Assembly: GCA_903953805.1 (NCBI GenBank)
Contig: CAJBLC010000133.1
Location: forward strand, 1-25,399
From: an uncultured Actinomycetes bacterium
GTDB lineage: Bacteria > Actinomycetota > Actinomycetes > Nanopelagicales > Nanopelagicaceae
Length of the DNA stretch: 25,399 bases
Direction of reading: 5' to 3'
Part shown: in pieces, positions 16,374 to 24,292 of the stretch
Layout of the letters: every line of letters begins with the position of its first letter
Numbering within the stretch: position 1 is the stretch's first letter
Position numbers and translations under genes: made by a program
The notes under the pieces: model-generated
Databases searched by the model: none
Seen by the model: the letters and a program-made list of their open reading frames with translations, nothing else
What the model was told of the DNA's origin: nothing

Positions 16374-16445
16374 ATTGCCCAGCAATAAAGTAATAAGACC
16401 AACTAATGAATTTTTTGCAACACCTAACAGAAACGGGAGCGAGAG

Positions 16446-17528
16446 ATGTCAGAACGTTTCGGAACTATTCCGGCCCTTCTCGCCGAGTATGAACAACTTG
16501 AGAAGGATCTCGCTGATCCCAGCATTCACGGTGATCAGGGCAAGGCCCGCCAACTAGGTAAGCGCTACGCACAACTCGGTCCAGTGATTGGTGGCTATCG
16601 TGCCTACAAATCTGCCGAAGATGACCTCGCCGCAGCGAAAGAGTTAGCAGAAGTAGATCCAGCATTTGCTGAAGAAATTCCAGCGCTACAGGAAACACTT
16701 GATGCCGCGGGGGAGAAGATGGAAGAGTTACTGCTTCCTCGTGACCCTAATGATGACCGCGATGTTATTCTCGAAATTAAAGCCGGTGTTGGTGGCGATG
16801 AGTCAGCGCTCTTTGCGGGCGATCTCTTACGCATGTATCAACGCTATGCGGAGAAGCACAATTGGAAGACTGAGATCATCGACTATGCCGAATCCGAGAT
16901 GGGCGGCTACAAAGAAATTTCGATGGCCGTTAAATCAAAGGGCGTTGCTGAGCCAGGTCAGTCTCCTTATGCAAAGTTAAAGTTTGAAGGCGGAGTACAT
17001 CGCGTGCAGCGCGTCCCTGAGACTGAATCGCAAGGAAGAATTCACACCTCAGCTGCAGGCGTCTTGATTCTCGCCGAAGCGGATGAAGTCGATGTTGAAA
17101 TTCGCCAACAAGATCTCCGTATCGACGTTTATCGCTCTTCTGGTCCAGGTGGCCAATCGGTGAATACGACCGACTCAGCGGTCCGCATTACCCACCTTCC
17201 AACTGGTGTTGTCGTCTCCTGCCAGAATGAAAAGTCTCAGTTGCAGAACAAGGAGTCGGCACTTCGTATTTTGCGTGCCCGCCTCTTGGCGCATGCCCAA
17301 GAGCAGGCAGATGCAGAAGCGATGGCAGCCCGTAAATCGCAGGTGAAATCAGTCGATCGCTCTGAACGTATCCGCACCTATAACTTCCCAGAGAATCGCC
17401 TCTCGGATCACCGGGTGAACTTCAAGGCGTCAAATCTCGATTCAGTTTTAAATGGCGAACTCGATGCAGTCATCGATGCGCTACTTGAAGCTGATAAAGC
17501 TGAACGCTTGGCGACTGCAGGAGAGTAA
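16446..17528 (+). CDS. prfA: Peptide chain release factor 1
   Basis: Recognises UAA and UAG stop codons and triggers peptide release. The GGQ catalytic motif is at 235-237 in SSGPGGQSVNTTDSAVRITH. The codon-recognition tripeptide P-x-T appears as PET at 191-193 in RVPETESQGRIHTS. Length 360 is standard. ATG at 16446 has a GGGAG site about 6 nt upstream. Its stop overlaps the start of prmC (TAATG), the enzyme that methylates the glutamine of the GGQ motif, so the modifying enzyme is coupled to its substrate. Confidence 0.97.
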   Translation: MSERFGTIPALLAEYEQLEKDLADPSIHGDQGKARQLGKRYAQLGPVIGGYRAYKSAEDDLAAAKELAEVDPAFAEEIPALQETLDAAGEKMEELLLPRDPNDDRDVILEIKAGVGGDESALFAGDLLRMYQRYAEKHNWKTEIIDYAESEMGGYKEISMAVKSKGVAEPGQSPYAKLKFEGGVHRVQRVPETESQGRIHTSAAGVLILAEADEVDVEIRQQDLRIDVYRSSGPGGQSVNTTDSAVRITHLPTGVVVSCQNEKSQLQNKESALRILRARLLAHAQEQADAEAMAARKSQVKSVDRSERIRTYNFPENRLSDHRVNFKASNLDSVLNGELDAVIDALLEADKAERLATAGE

Positions 17529-18379
17529 TGAGCCAGACTCTTCGGGATCTCCTTAAGGCCGGTAAATCCCGGTTAGAGGAGAAGAAGATTTCGCCCGTCG
17601 ATGCCGAACTCCTACTTGCCCATCTCCTTGGAGCGACTCGCATGGAGCTCCATGCCAAACAATTTGATCTCTCTGATTCGGAGCGAGAGCGCATCGCATC
17701 AGAGTTCTCCGAACTCATTACAGAGCGCCTATCGGGCAGACCAACTCAATACATCATTGGTGAAGCACCCTTTAGGTATTTAATGTTTGACGTTGGTGAA
17801 GGTGTGCTCATCCCAAGACCTGAGACTGAGCTTCTCGTTGATGAAGTTCTCCATCAACTTGCTCGGTATGCCGATCCAATAAGCATTGTTGATCTTGGTT
17901 CCGGATCCGGAGTAATCGCTATTTCATTAGTGAGCGAGACGGCAAAGAAGAAAGATCTTCGAGTTGTTGCTGTGGAGAAGAGCGCCGGTGCGTTGAAATG
18001 GCTCAATCAAAATATCGCAAAGTTTGATCTTCCGATTCGAGTCGTTCATGCATCTGCTAGTGACGCGCTCGAAGGAGTGAAGTGTGATGTCGTAGTGGCA
18101 AACCCTCCCTATGTTCCTTCGATTCAAGAGTTGCCAGAGGAGTTGCGCCATGAGCCGGCGGATGCGCTCTTTGGTGGATCGATCGATGGAATGGCAATTC
18201 CTGCAGAATTTATTGAGGCAGCGGCTCGGTTACTCAAATCTGGTGGACTCTTTGCTTGCGAACATAATGAGGTCCAAGGACCAGCATTTGCCGCGCTTCT
18301 TGCCAAAGATTTCGAATCAATCGCACTTCATAGAGATCTCAACGATCGCCCGCGCTTCACTACCGCTATTCGAAGGTAG
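17528..18379 (+). CDS. prmC: Release factor glutamine methyltransferase
   Basis: Methylates the GGQ glutamine of release factors using S-adenosylmethionine. An N-terminal helical domain (about 1-85) precedes the catalytic domain. The SAM-binding motif DLGSGSG is at 122-128 and the substrate-binding NPPY at 192-195. GEGVLIPRPETELLV matches the family's conserved linker. Length 283 is normal. The start shares one base with the prfA stop. Its 3' end overlaps the convergent phosphatase gene by 14 nt. Confidence 0.96.
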   Translation: MSQTLRDLLKAGKSRLEEKKISPVDAELLLAHLLGATRMELHAKQFDLSDSERERIASEFSELITERLSGRPTQYIIGEAPFRYLMFDVGEGVLIPRPETELLVDEVLHQLARYADPISIVDLGSGSGVIAISLVSETAKKKDLRVVAVEKSAGALKWLNQNIAKFDLPIRVVHASASDALEGVKCDVVVANPPYVPSIQELPEELRHEPADALFGGSIDGMAIPAEFIEAAARLLKSGGLFACEHNEVQGPAFAALLAKDFESIALHRDLNDRPRFTTAIRR

Positions 18380-18881
18380 CGATTAATCCATCGACCGCCC
18401 GCTCCAACATTGAGCGAACTTCGACAAAGCTCTCAAACTCTTCACCCCAAGGGTCCGGGACCTGCAGGAGCTCTGCCTCACGCGATGTTGGATCGATATG
18501 CGATAGCTCGGGGTCAAAGGAGCGGAGCATCATCACCTTTGATCGCGCCTCATTAGATGGGGCAGCGTTGAGCAAGTTCGCTCGATTGGTGAGGTCCATA
18601 GCGAGAACAAGATCGGCCTCTTGATAGAAGTTCGTTCTAAAGCGGCGAGAGATATGTGTGTAGCTGTAGCCCGCTTCTTGCCAGGCGCGCTCGGAAAGAG
18701 TGTGAGCGCCTTCGCCATCATGCCATCCGGAAGTTCCTGATGAACTGACCACAAATCGATCCCCGCCCTTATTAGCAAGTATTGCTGCCGCTAATGGCGA
18801 TCGACAGATATTGCCCAGGCAGATCATCTCAACATGGATCGTGGGCTTTTGGCGGAGTTGCGTTACAACTTCGTTTTGCAG
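18366..18881 (-). CDS. Low-molecular-weight protein tyrosine phosphatase, start codon uncertain
   Basis: Removes phosphate from phosphotyrosine through a cysteine nucleophile. The P-loop CLGNICRS and the general-acid motif VPDPWG are present. The only in-frame ATG (18827) gives 153 residues starting MICLGNICRSP, which removes the first beta strand. The reading frame continues upstream through TIHVE, which looks like that strand (usual form IRVLFVCLGNICRSP). It runs back to the TAA of the preceding gene at 18891-18893, without any ATG, GTG or TTG. I therefore give the span from the CTG at 18881 (171 residues) as the least unlikely start; ATT at 18884 is an alternative. It is probably co-transcribed with the YqhA-family gene, with the same frame across the stop. 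Family call is firm; start is not. Confidence 0.75.
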   Translation of the reverse strand: MQNEVVTQLRQKPTIHVEMICLGNICRSPLAAAILANKGGDRFVVSSSGTSGWHDGEGAHTLSERAWQEAGYSYTHISRRFRTNFYQEADLVLAMDLTNRANLLNAAPSNEARSKVMMLRSFDPELSHIDPTSREAELLQVPDPWGEEFESFVEVRSMLERAVDGLIATFE

Positions 18882-18890
18882 AATTTCTCG

Positions 18891-19430
18891 TTACTCAGAT
18901 CTCTTCTTCAGTTCTTCTTGCTTTCCGGCAAGGTAATCCATCAGGGCGAAGAGAACTCCAGAGATGACAAAGGTCATGTGAATTGTTACTCGCCAAATTT
19001 CACGGTGAGAACTGAACTCGGTTGTCTGCATAAAATCTCGCAATAACTCAATGACTGAGATTGCAACTAAAGAACCAATTAACTTCAACTTCAGACCTGA
19101 ATAATCAACGGTTCCCATCCAAGCAGGACGGTCCTCTGATTCGGTTGCGATATTGATTTTCGAGACGAAGTTTTCATAGCCAGCGAAGATCACTATGAGA
19201 ATTAAGTTGGCGAGTAAGACGGTATCCAGAAGAGTCAGAATGCTCAAAGTAAGAGTATGAAGATCTGCCTTAGTCATAACCTTGAAAAGGTCGATCAGCT
19301 CTGCAGTGAAGCGGTAGATAATCGCGATGAGCGAGGAGAGCAATCCGAGATAGAGCGGGGCGAGCAGCCAGCGTCCCCCAAAGAGCAAGATTTCAACGAG
19401 ACGTTCTAGGGCAGTTCGTAAAGTTCTCAT
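18891..19430 (-). CDS. YqhA / UPF0114 family membrane protein
   Basis: Function unknown. The 179-residue product has about four hydrophobic segments and matches the YqhA pattern: GGRWLLAPLYLGL near residue 18, FAGYENFVSKI in the middle, LKLKLIGSLVAISVIELLRDFM, and a last membrane segment IHMTFVISGVLFALMDYL before a charged tail. The mRNA appears leaderless: TACCCT (19442-19437) lies exactly 6 nt before ATG and no Shine-Dalgarno is seen. The phosphatase frame follows its stop with no gap, so the two are probably one transcript. No role for the pair is known to me. Confidence 0.85.
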   Translation of the reverse strand: MRTLRTALERLVEILLFGGRWLLAPLYLGLLSSLIAIIYRFTAELIDLFKVMTKADLHTLTLSILTLLDTVLLANLILIVIFAGYENFVSKINIATESEDRPAWMGTVDYSGLKLKLIGSLVAISVIELLRDFMQTTEFSSHREIWRVTIHMTFVISGVLFALMDYLAGKQEELKKRSE

Positions 19431-19436
19431 AGTCGT

Positions 19437-19442
19437 AGGGTA
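19437..19442 (-). promoter_or_regulatory. -10 element for leaderless yqhA-family transcript
   Basis: TACCCT on the minus strand is followed by 6 nt and then ATG at 19430. No good -35 is visible; the upstream DNA is the T-rich tail of the lexA terminator. Confidence 0.45.
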
Positions 19443-19454
19443 CGAAAAAAGATG

Positions 19455-19492
19455 AAAAAATCCCCCTAGCGGCTCGCACTGCCAGGGGGATT
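19455..19492 (-). terminator. Intrinsic terminator after lexA
   Basis: On the minus strand AATCCCCCT (19492-19484) pairs with AGGGGGATT (19467-19459), with a 16-nt loop that can form a small inner pair. A T-run follows (19460-19455). It ends the lexA transcript 15 nt after the lexA stop codon. Confidence 0.9.
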
Positions 19493-19507
19493 AATCGTAA
19501 GAAGTGG

Positions 19508-20167
19508 TCAGCGAACGCTGCGCATTACGGCAGTGACCTTGCCGAGAATCTCAGCGTTATCTGCTGGGATTGGTGCGTAGTTCTCATTGGCAGGCAATAG
19601 CCAGAAGTGGCCATCCTTCTTTGAGAATGTTTTCACCGTTGCTTCGCCATCGATCATGGCTGCAACGATCTCGCCCTTCTCTGCAGATTTCTGCGCACGG
19701 ATAACGACATAGTCACCATCGCAAATTGCAGCATCGATCATGGAATCGCCCTTGACCTTGAGCATGAAGAGTTCGCCTTGACCGACAACCTCTTCTGGAA
19801 GAGTGAAGCGATCTTCGACCTCTTGTTGGGCAAGGATGGGAGTACCGGCAGCGATTGTGCCGAGGAGAGGAATCGTGGTGCCCTTTGCTGGGGCGATCTG
19901 ATCATCGGGGGTAGAGACTTCGAGGGAGCGGGCATTGGTTGCCTTGCGCTTGATATAGCCCTTTTTAGTCAGCTCTTCGAGTTGGTACTTCACCGAGGCA
20001 GGGGAGGCTAGGCCGGCGGCCTCACCGATCTCGCGCATGCTTGGGGGGAAGCCCTGCTTATCAACGGCCTCTTTGATGACCTTGAGAATGAGCTGCTGAC
20101 GCTGGGTCAGGCCGTGGGGATCGACTGCTGGCTCGCTTGCGGCGGCCTGGGGAGTGTTTTTAGCCAT
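19508..20167 (-). CDS. lexA: LexA repressor of the SOS response
   Basis: Represses DNA damage genes until RecA filaments trigger self-cleavage. The N-terminal winged helix (about residues 20-85: TQRQQLILKVIKEAV, PPSMREIGEAAGLASPASVKYQLEEL) binds DNA. The cleavage bond is A107-G108 in TIAAGTP. The catalytic dyad is S142 (KGDSM) and K179 (ATVKTF). Length 219 is usual for actinobacteria. ATG at 20167 has no Shine-Dalgarno; TACCCT lies 6 nt upstream, so the mRNA is probably leaderless. An SOS box overlaps the -35, indicating autorepression. The divergent LysM gene carries another SOS box. Confidence 0.97.
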   Translation of the reverse strand: MAKNTPQAAASEPAVDPHGLTQRQQLILKVIKEAVDKQGFPPSMREIGEAAGLASPASVKYQLEELTKKGYIKRKATNARSLEVSTPDDQIAPAKGTTIPLLGTIAAGTPILAQQEVEDRFTLPEEVVGQGELFMLKVKGDSMIDAAICDGDYVVIRAQKSAEKGEIVAAMIDGEATVKTFSKKDGHFWLLPANENYAPIPADNAEILGKVTAVMRSVR

Positions 20168-20173
20168 GGCTTA

Positions 20174-20203
20174 AGGGTAGCCGAGCCAGGGGGGTTTGTC
20201 GAA
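20174..20203 (-). promoter_or_regulatory. lexA promoter, leaderless
   Basis: On the minus strand TTCGAC (20203-20198) and TACCCT (20179-20174) are 18 nt apart, and ATG starts 6 nt after the -10. The -35 falls inside the SOS box. Confidence 0.6.
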
Positions 20204-20214
20204 CATTTGTTCGG
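20199..20214. promoter_or_regulatory. SOS box (LexA operator) of lexA
   Basis: TCGAAC-ATTT-GTTCGG matches the actinobacterial LexA box TCGAAC-N4-GTTCGA at 11 of 12 defined positions. It overlaps the lexA -35, as expected for autorepression. Confidence 0.9.
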
Positions 20215-20221
20215 AAAAATC

Positions 20222-20250
20222 TTGCCGATGTCAGTGGGGTGGGGTATCTT
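20222..20250 (+). promoter_or_regulatory. Probable promoter of the LysM gene
   Basis: TTGCCG at 20222-20227 and TATCTT at 20245-20250 are 17 nt apart. The predicted start of transcription coincides with the SOS box immediately downstream. Confidence 0.6.
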
Positions 20251-20256
20251 TCTCAT

Positions 20257-20272
20257 TAGAACAACTGTTCGA
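20257..20272. promoter_or_regulatory. SOS box (LexA operator) of the LysM gene
   Basis: TAGAAC-AACT-GTTCGA matches the LexA box at 11 of 12 defined positions. It lies at the predicted transcript start. A further half site, TCGAAC at 20279-20284, follows with a degenerate second half. Confidence 0.85.
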
Positions 20273-20312
20273 ATCCCCTCGAACAGTGTTGTAACGGAAG
20301 TTGGTAACTCAG

Positions 20313-20624
20313 ATGGCACAGACACAACTCACACGTCGTGGACGTAACGTACTTCGCACACTCGCCGCAGGATCGCTATTAGTAGTGATTGGCGCTGGTT
20401 TTAGCGCAGTTGGACATGCCTCCGAAAATAAAATTTCTTCAACGCAAACCACATCCGGATATATCCGCGTCGTTGTCGCTCCAGGTGAGTCCCTCTGGTC
20501 CGTCGCTGCAATGGTCGCGGGTAACCGAGATGTGAACTCTGTTCTCGATGAGATCGTGCAGGCCAATAACCTCGCTTCGACAGATGTCGCCGCAGGTACC
20601 CGCCTCAACGTGCCACTCCGCTAA
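20313..20624 (+). CDS. SOS-controlled LysM membrane protein, probable cell-division suppressor (YneA/ChiZ/DivS type)
   Basis: Likely delays division after DNA damage. The 103-residue product has a short basic N terminus, one membrane segment (about residues 15-34) and a LysM peptidoglycan-binding domain at about 50-102 (IRVVVAPGESLWSVA, NNLASTDVAAGTRLNVPL). This layout and the place next to lexA match YneA of Bacillus, DivS of Corynebacterium and Rv2719c (ChiZ) of Mycobacterium. I choose ATG at 20313 with a GGAAG site 12 nt upstream; a TTG at 20301 would overlap that site. Expression should be controlled by LexA through the box at 20257-20272. Division inhibition is inferred from context. Confidence 0.82.
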   Translation: MAQTQLTRRGRNVLRTLAAGSLLVVIGAGFSAVGHASENKISSTQTTSGYIRVVVAPGESLWSVAAMVAGNRDVNSVLDEIVQANNLASTDVAAGTRLNVPLR

Positions 20625-20650
20625 CCCTTCTCAGGGCTAGCTCACGCTCC

Positions 20651-20668
20651 GCGGTAGGGGTTTACCGC
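20651..20668 (+). other. Small hairpin after the LysM gene
   Basis: GCGGTA (20651-20656) pairs with TACCGC (20663-20668) around GGGGTT. No T-run follows, so it is at best a weak or Rho-assisted terminator. It lies in the 218-nt gap between the LysM gene and nrdR. Confidence 0.3.
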
Positions 20669-20729
20669 TCGTTCACTTCGACACGCCGATTTCAAAGAGC
20701 GAAACTCTCAACCACGGGTGTACGGTTGG

Positions 20730-20775
20730 CACAAGATGTAGGGGTCGACACGGTTAAATCACCCATAAGTTGTGG
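20730..20775. promoter_or_regulatory. Candidate pair of NrdR boxes upstream of nrdR
   Basis: CACAAGATGTAGGG (20730-20743) and, on the other strand, CACAACTTATGGGT (20775-20762) share CACAA and a later GGG. They are about 32 nt apart, near the three-turn spacing usual for NrdR box pairs. Agreement with the known consensus is partial, so this is a weak call. Confidence 0.35.
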
Positions 20776-20842
20776 TTTTCCGCTAATCTCCTCCTTCTCC
20801 CCAAACTACATAGACACCTGATCTGAAAGAAGTGAAGAGACG

Positions 20843-21382
20843 ATGAACTGCCCATTCTGCCGCCACGATGACTCCCGAGTCGTCGATTCACGGCCGGTAG
20901 AAGAAGGCGCCCTCATCCGCCGTCGCCGCGAGTGCACAGCCTGCGGTCGACGTTTCACCACTTCCGAATCATCAGTACTTCTTATCGTGAAGCGTTCTGG
21001 GGCGACCGAGCCTTTCAGTCGCGAGAAGGTCATCAATGGCGTCCGCAAGGCATGCCAGGGACGTCCCGTCAACGATGATGATCTAGCTCTGCTTGCCCAG
21101 CGGGTCGAAGAAGCTCTTCGCTCCGATGGCCAGGCCGAGGTAGAGGCCCAAGAAGTAGGAATGGCGATCCTCGCGCCACTCCGTGAATTAGATGAGGTGG
21201 CTTACCTCCGTTATGCCTCGGTATACCGTAACTTTGCCTCCCTCGAAGATTTTGAAGGCGAGATCGCACTTCTCCGCGCCGCTCCTTCACAAGCAACACG
21301 AGTAAGTCCAGAAGTACAAAGCACTACCAAAACCAGCACTGAAAATGAATTAGCAAAAACGCTCTCCCCAGCGAATAACTAA
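20843..21382 (+). CDS. nrdR: Transcriptional repressor NrdR
   Basis: ATP/dATP-sensing repressor of ribonucleotide reductase genes. The N-terminal zinc ribbon has CPFC and CTAC pairs (MNCPFCRHDDSRVVDSR, RRRECTACGRRFTT). An ATP-cone domain follows (about residues 48-138: LIVKRSGATEPFSREKVINGVRKAC, EVEAQEVG, VAYLRYASVYRNF). At 179 residues it is somewhat longer than the usual 150, because of a Ser/Thr-rich tail of about 30 residues. It lies 49 nt before nrdJ on the same strand, probably one operon that it represses itself. Confidence 0.96.
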   Translation: MNCPFCRHDDSRVVDSRPVEEGALIRRRRECTACGRRFTTSESSVLLIVKRSGATEPFSREKVINGVRKACQGRPVNDDDLALLAQRVEEALRSDGQAEVEAQEVGMAILAPLRELDEVAYLRYASVYRNFASLEDFEGEIALLRAAPSQATRVSPEVQSTTKTSTENELAKTLSPANN

Positions 21383-21431
21383 CCGACCCTCGCTAACCCA
21401 AAGAATCACCAGAGCATAAGGAGCAGTACCA

Positions 21432-24281
21432 ATGTCTATCGTTAACAAGCCCGCCGCGGAGCGCAAGTCCCAAGTAAAGAAGTTGGGCAAGGGCTTAAGC
21501 ATCGAACGTATCTACACCACCGCTGGTGTTCATCCTTATGATGAAGTGAAGTGGGAGCGTCGCGATGTCGTCCAGACAAACTGGAAGTCAGGCGAAGTTA
21601 TCTTCGAGCAAAAGGGAACTGAGTATCCAGATTTCTGGTCAGTGAATGCATCAACGATTGTGACAACAAAGTACTTCCGCGGTGCTGTTGGTCATGACAA
21701 TCGTGAGTGGTCACTCAAGCAGGTTATCGATCGCGTTGTTCTTACCTATGTTGCTTCAGGTCGCGAAAATGGTTACTTCGCAACTGATGCAGATGCAGAG
21801 ATCTTTGAACACGAACTCACCTACATGCTCCTCCACCAGGTCTTCTCATTTAACTCACCTGTCTGGTTCAACGTCGGTACCAATGCTCCACAGCAAGTAT
21901 CAGCATGCTTCATCTTGTCGGTAGATGACACCATGGATTCGATTCTTAACTGGTACCGCGAAGAAGGAATGATCTTCAAGGGTGGTTCAGGAGCTGGACT
22001 TAACCTTTCACGTATCCGCTCTGCAAAGGAGCTTCTCAAGTCAGGTGGAACTGCATCTGGTCCAGTCTCATTCATGCGCGGTGCAGATGCATCAGCAGGA
22101 ACCATCAAGTCAGGTGGCGCTACCCGCCGCGCAGCAAAGATGGTTGTTCTCGATGTTGATCATCCAGATATCGAAGAGTTCATCGAGACCAAGGTCCGCG
22201 AAGAAGACAAGATCCGCGCACTCCGCGATGCTGGCTTCGATATGGATCTCGGCGGCAAGGACATCATCTCTGTCCAGTACCAGAATGCAAATAACTCAGT
22301 TCGCGTCAGCGATGCATTTATGCGCGCCTACGAGAATGGTGAGCAGTTCGGTCTCGTCGCTCGCTCAACTGGCGATGTCATCGAGAGCGTTGATGCAAAG
22401 CAACTCTTCCGCAAGATGGCAGAGGCTGCATGGGCATGCGCTGATCCAGGAATTCAATATGACGACACCATCAATGCATGGCATACAAACCCAGAGACCG
22501 GTCGCATCAATGCATCGAACCCTTGCTCTGAGTACATGTCACTTGATAACTCATCATGTAACTTGGCATCCCTTAACCTCATGAAGTTCCTCAACACAGA
22601 TGGCTCATTCGATAGCAAGAAGTTCGTCAAGGCGACAGAGATGATCATCACTGCGATGGATATCTCAATCTGCTTCGCTGACTTCCCAACAGATCCAATC
22701 GGTGAGACAACACGTAACTACCGTCAGCTCGGTATCGGATATGCAAACCTCGGCGCGCTCCTTATGGCATCAGGTCTTGCATACGATTCAGAGGGTGGTC
22801 GTCAGCTCGCTGGTGCGATCACATCACTCTTGACTGGTACTTCATACCGTCGCTCTGCAGAGATCGCTGGCATCGTCGGTGCCTACGAAGGTTATGCACG
22901 TAACGCAGATGCACACACCAAGGTCATGAAGAAGCATGCAAATGCCTCACACTCAGCAAAGTCTGTCTCAACTCTTGATCGCGATGTCTGGACTGAAGCG
23001 AATAAGCAGTGGGATCTCGGACTTGAGATCGGTGGAAAGAATGGCTGGCGTAATGCACAGGCATCTGTGCTCGCTCCAACCGGAACTATCGGCTTGATGA
23101 TGGATTGCGATACAACAGGTATCGAGCCAGATCTCGCACTCGTAAAGTTCAAGAAGCTCGTCGGTGGCGGATCTATGCAGATCGTTAACCAGACCATCCC
23201 AATGGCGCTCCGCAAGCTCGGTTATGCCGAAGAGACCGTTGAAGCGATCGTCGAATACATCGCAGCAAATGGAAATGTCATCGATGCTCCTGGTCTCAAG
23301 ACTGAGCATTACGACATCTTCGATTGCGCGATGGGTATTCGCTCAATCAGCGCTATGGGCCACGTCCACATGATGGCTGCCTGCCAGCCATTCTTGTCAG
23401 GCGCTATCTCAAAGACAGTGAACCTCCCAGCGGATGCAACTGTCGAAGAGATCGAAGAGGTCTACTACCAGGGTTGGAAGCTTGGCCTCAAGGCGCTCGC
23501 TGTCTACCGCGACAACTGTAAGGTCGGCCAGCCACTCTCAGATGGCAAGGGCGAGAACAAGGGAACTGATTCCAATGTTGCACCGACAACTGCAGCACCA
23601 GCTCGCAAGCGCCTTCCAAAGTCACGCCCAGCGATGACAACATCATTCTCTGTCGGCGGTGCTGATGGATATATGACTGCAGGTTCATATGCAGATGGCG
23701 CACTTGCTGAGGTCTTCCTCAAGCTTGGTAAGCAGGGTTCAACACTTGCAGGTGTGATGGATGCCTTCTCAATCGCAGTATCGATCGGTCTCCAATATGG
23801 AGTTCCACTCGAGACCTTTGTCGAGAAGTTCACCAACCTCCGCTTCGAGCCAGCAGGTATGACTGACGATGCAGATATCCGCATGGCACAGTCAATGATG
23901 GATTACATCTTCCGTCGCCTCGCACTCGATTACCTCCCATATGAGACACGTTCAGCGATGGGTCTCTACACTGCATCAGAGCGCGCACGCGCACTCGAGA
24001 CCGGTGAATACACTCAAGATGAGGCGGCCCCAGCACTCCCAAAAGCACCAGTTGCAGCTGCGGCGGCGCCTGCGGTTGCAAGTAAGCCAGCTTCAGTAAC
24101 TATCGAAGCTAAACCATCAGCTGATAACTCAGCCGGTGTCGGTTCATCGATGGAGCTCTTCGAGAAGATGACTGGCGTGAAGTCAGATGCACCTCTCTGC
24201 ATGACCTGCGGAGTGAAGATGCGTATGGCTGGTTCATGCTACGTCTGCGAAGGTTGCGGTAACACTTCAGGTTGTTCATGA
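21432..24281 (+). CDS. nrdJ: Adenosylcobalamin-dependent (class II) ribonucleotide reductase
   Basis: Makes deoxyribonucleotides with vitamin B12 as radical source, independent of oxygen. The active-site set is complete: C159 (VSACFILSVDD) and C376 (SSCNLASLN) as the reducing pair, and NPCSE at 363-367 with the thiyl-radical C365, N363 and E367. GGSGAGLNLSRIR and APTGTIGLMMDCDTTGIEPD are conserved family segments. After the barrel come a low-complexity Ala/Pro/Lys linker (about 860-905) and a C-terminal CMTCG and CYVCEGCG zinc-type module. Length 949 is typical of NrdJ. AAGGAG lies 10 nt before ATG 21432. Codons are strongly biased (GCA, TCA, CTC, ATC), suggesting high expression. A strong terminator follows. 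Confidence 0.97.
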   Translation: MSIVNKPAAERKSQVKKLGKGLSIERIYTTAGVHPYDEVKWERRDVVQTNWKSGEVIFEQKGTEYPDFWSVNASTIVTTKYFRGAVGHDNREWSLKQVIDRVVLTYVASGRENGYFATDADAEIFEHELTYMLLHQVFSFNSPVWFNVGTNAPQQVSACFILSVDDTMDSILNWYREEGMIFKGGSGAGLNLSRIRSAKELLKSGGTASGPVSFMRGADASAGTIKSGGATRRAAKMVVLDVDHPDIEEFIETKVREEDKIRALRDAGFDMDLGGKDIISVQYQNANNSVRVSDAFMRAYENGEQFGLVARSTGDVIESVDAKQLFRKMAEAAWACADPGIQYDDTINAWHTNPETGRINASNPCSEYMSLDNSSCNLASLNLMKFLNTDGSFDSKKFVKATEMIITAMDISICFADFPTDPIGETTRNYRQLGIGYANLGALLMASGLAYDSEGGRQLAGAITSLLTGTSYRRSAEIAGIVGAYEGYARNADAHTKVMKKHANASHSAKSVSTLDRDVWTEANKQWDLGLEIGGKNGWRNAQASVLAPTGTIGLMMDCDTTGIEPDLALVKFKKLVGGGSMQIVNQTIPMALRKLGYAEETVEAIVEYIAANGNVIDAPGLKTEHYDIFDCAMGIRSISAMGHVHMMAACQPFLSGAISKTVNLPADATVEEIEEVYYQGWKLGLKALAVYRDNCKVGQPLSDGKGENKGTDSNVAPTTAAPARKRLPKSRPAMTTSFSVGGADGYMTAGSYADGALAEVFLKLGKQGSTLAGVMDAFSIAVSIGLQYGVPLETFVEKFTNLRFEPAGMTDDADIRMAQSMMDYIFRRLALDYLPYETRSAMGLYTASERARALETGEYTQDEAAPALPKAPVAAAAAPAVASKPASVTIEAKPSADNSAGVGSSMELFEKMTGVKSDAPLCMTCGVKMRMAGSCYVCEGCGNTSGCS

Positions 24282-24292
24282 TCTGATTCGTA

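Noticed and set aside
16371..16389. 8-bp inverted repeat TTTATTGC-CCA-GCAATAAA after the rpmE terminator
   Set aside because: AT-rich, no T-run in either direction, and not linked to a clear promoter; kept only as a possible chance hairpin.
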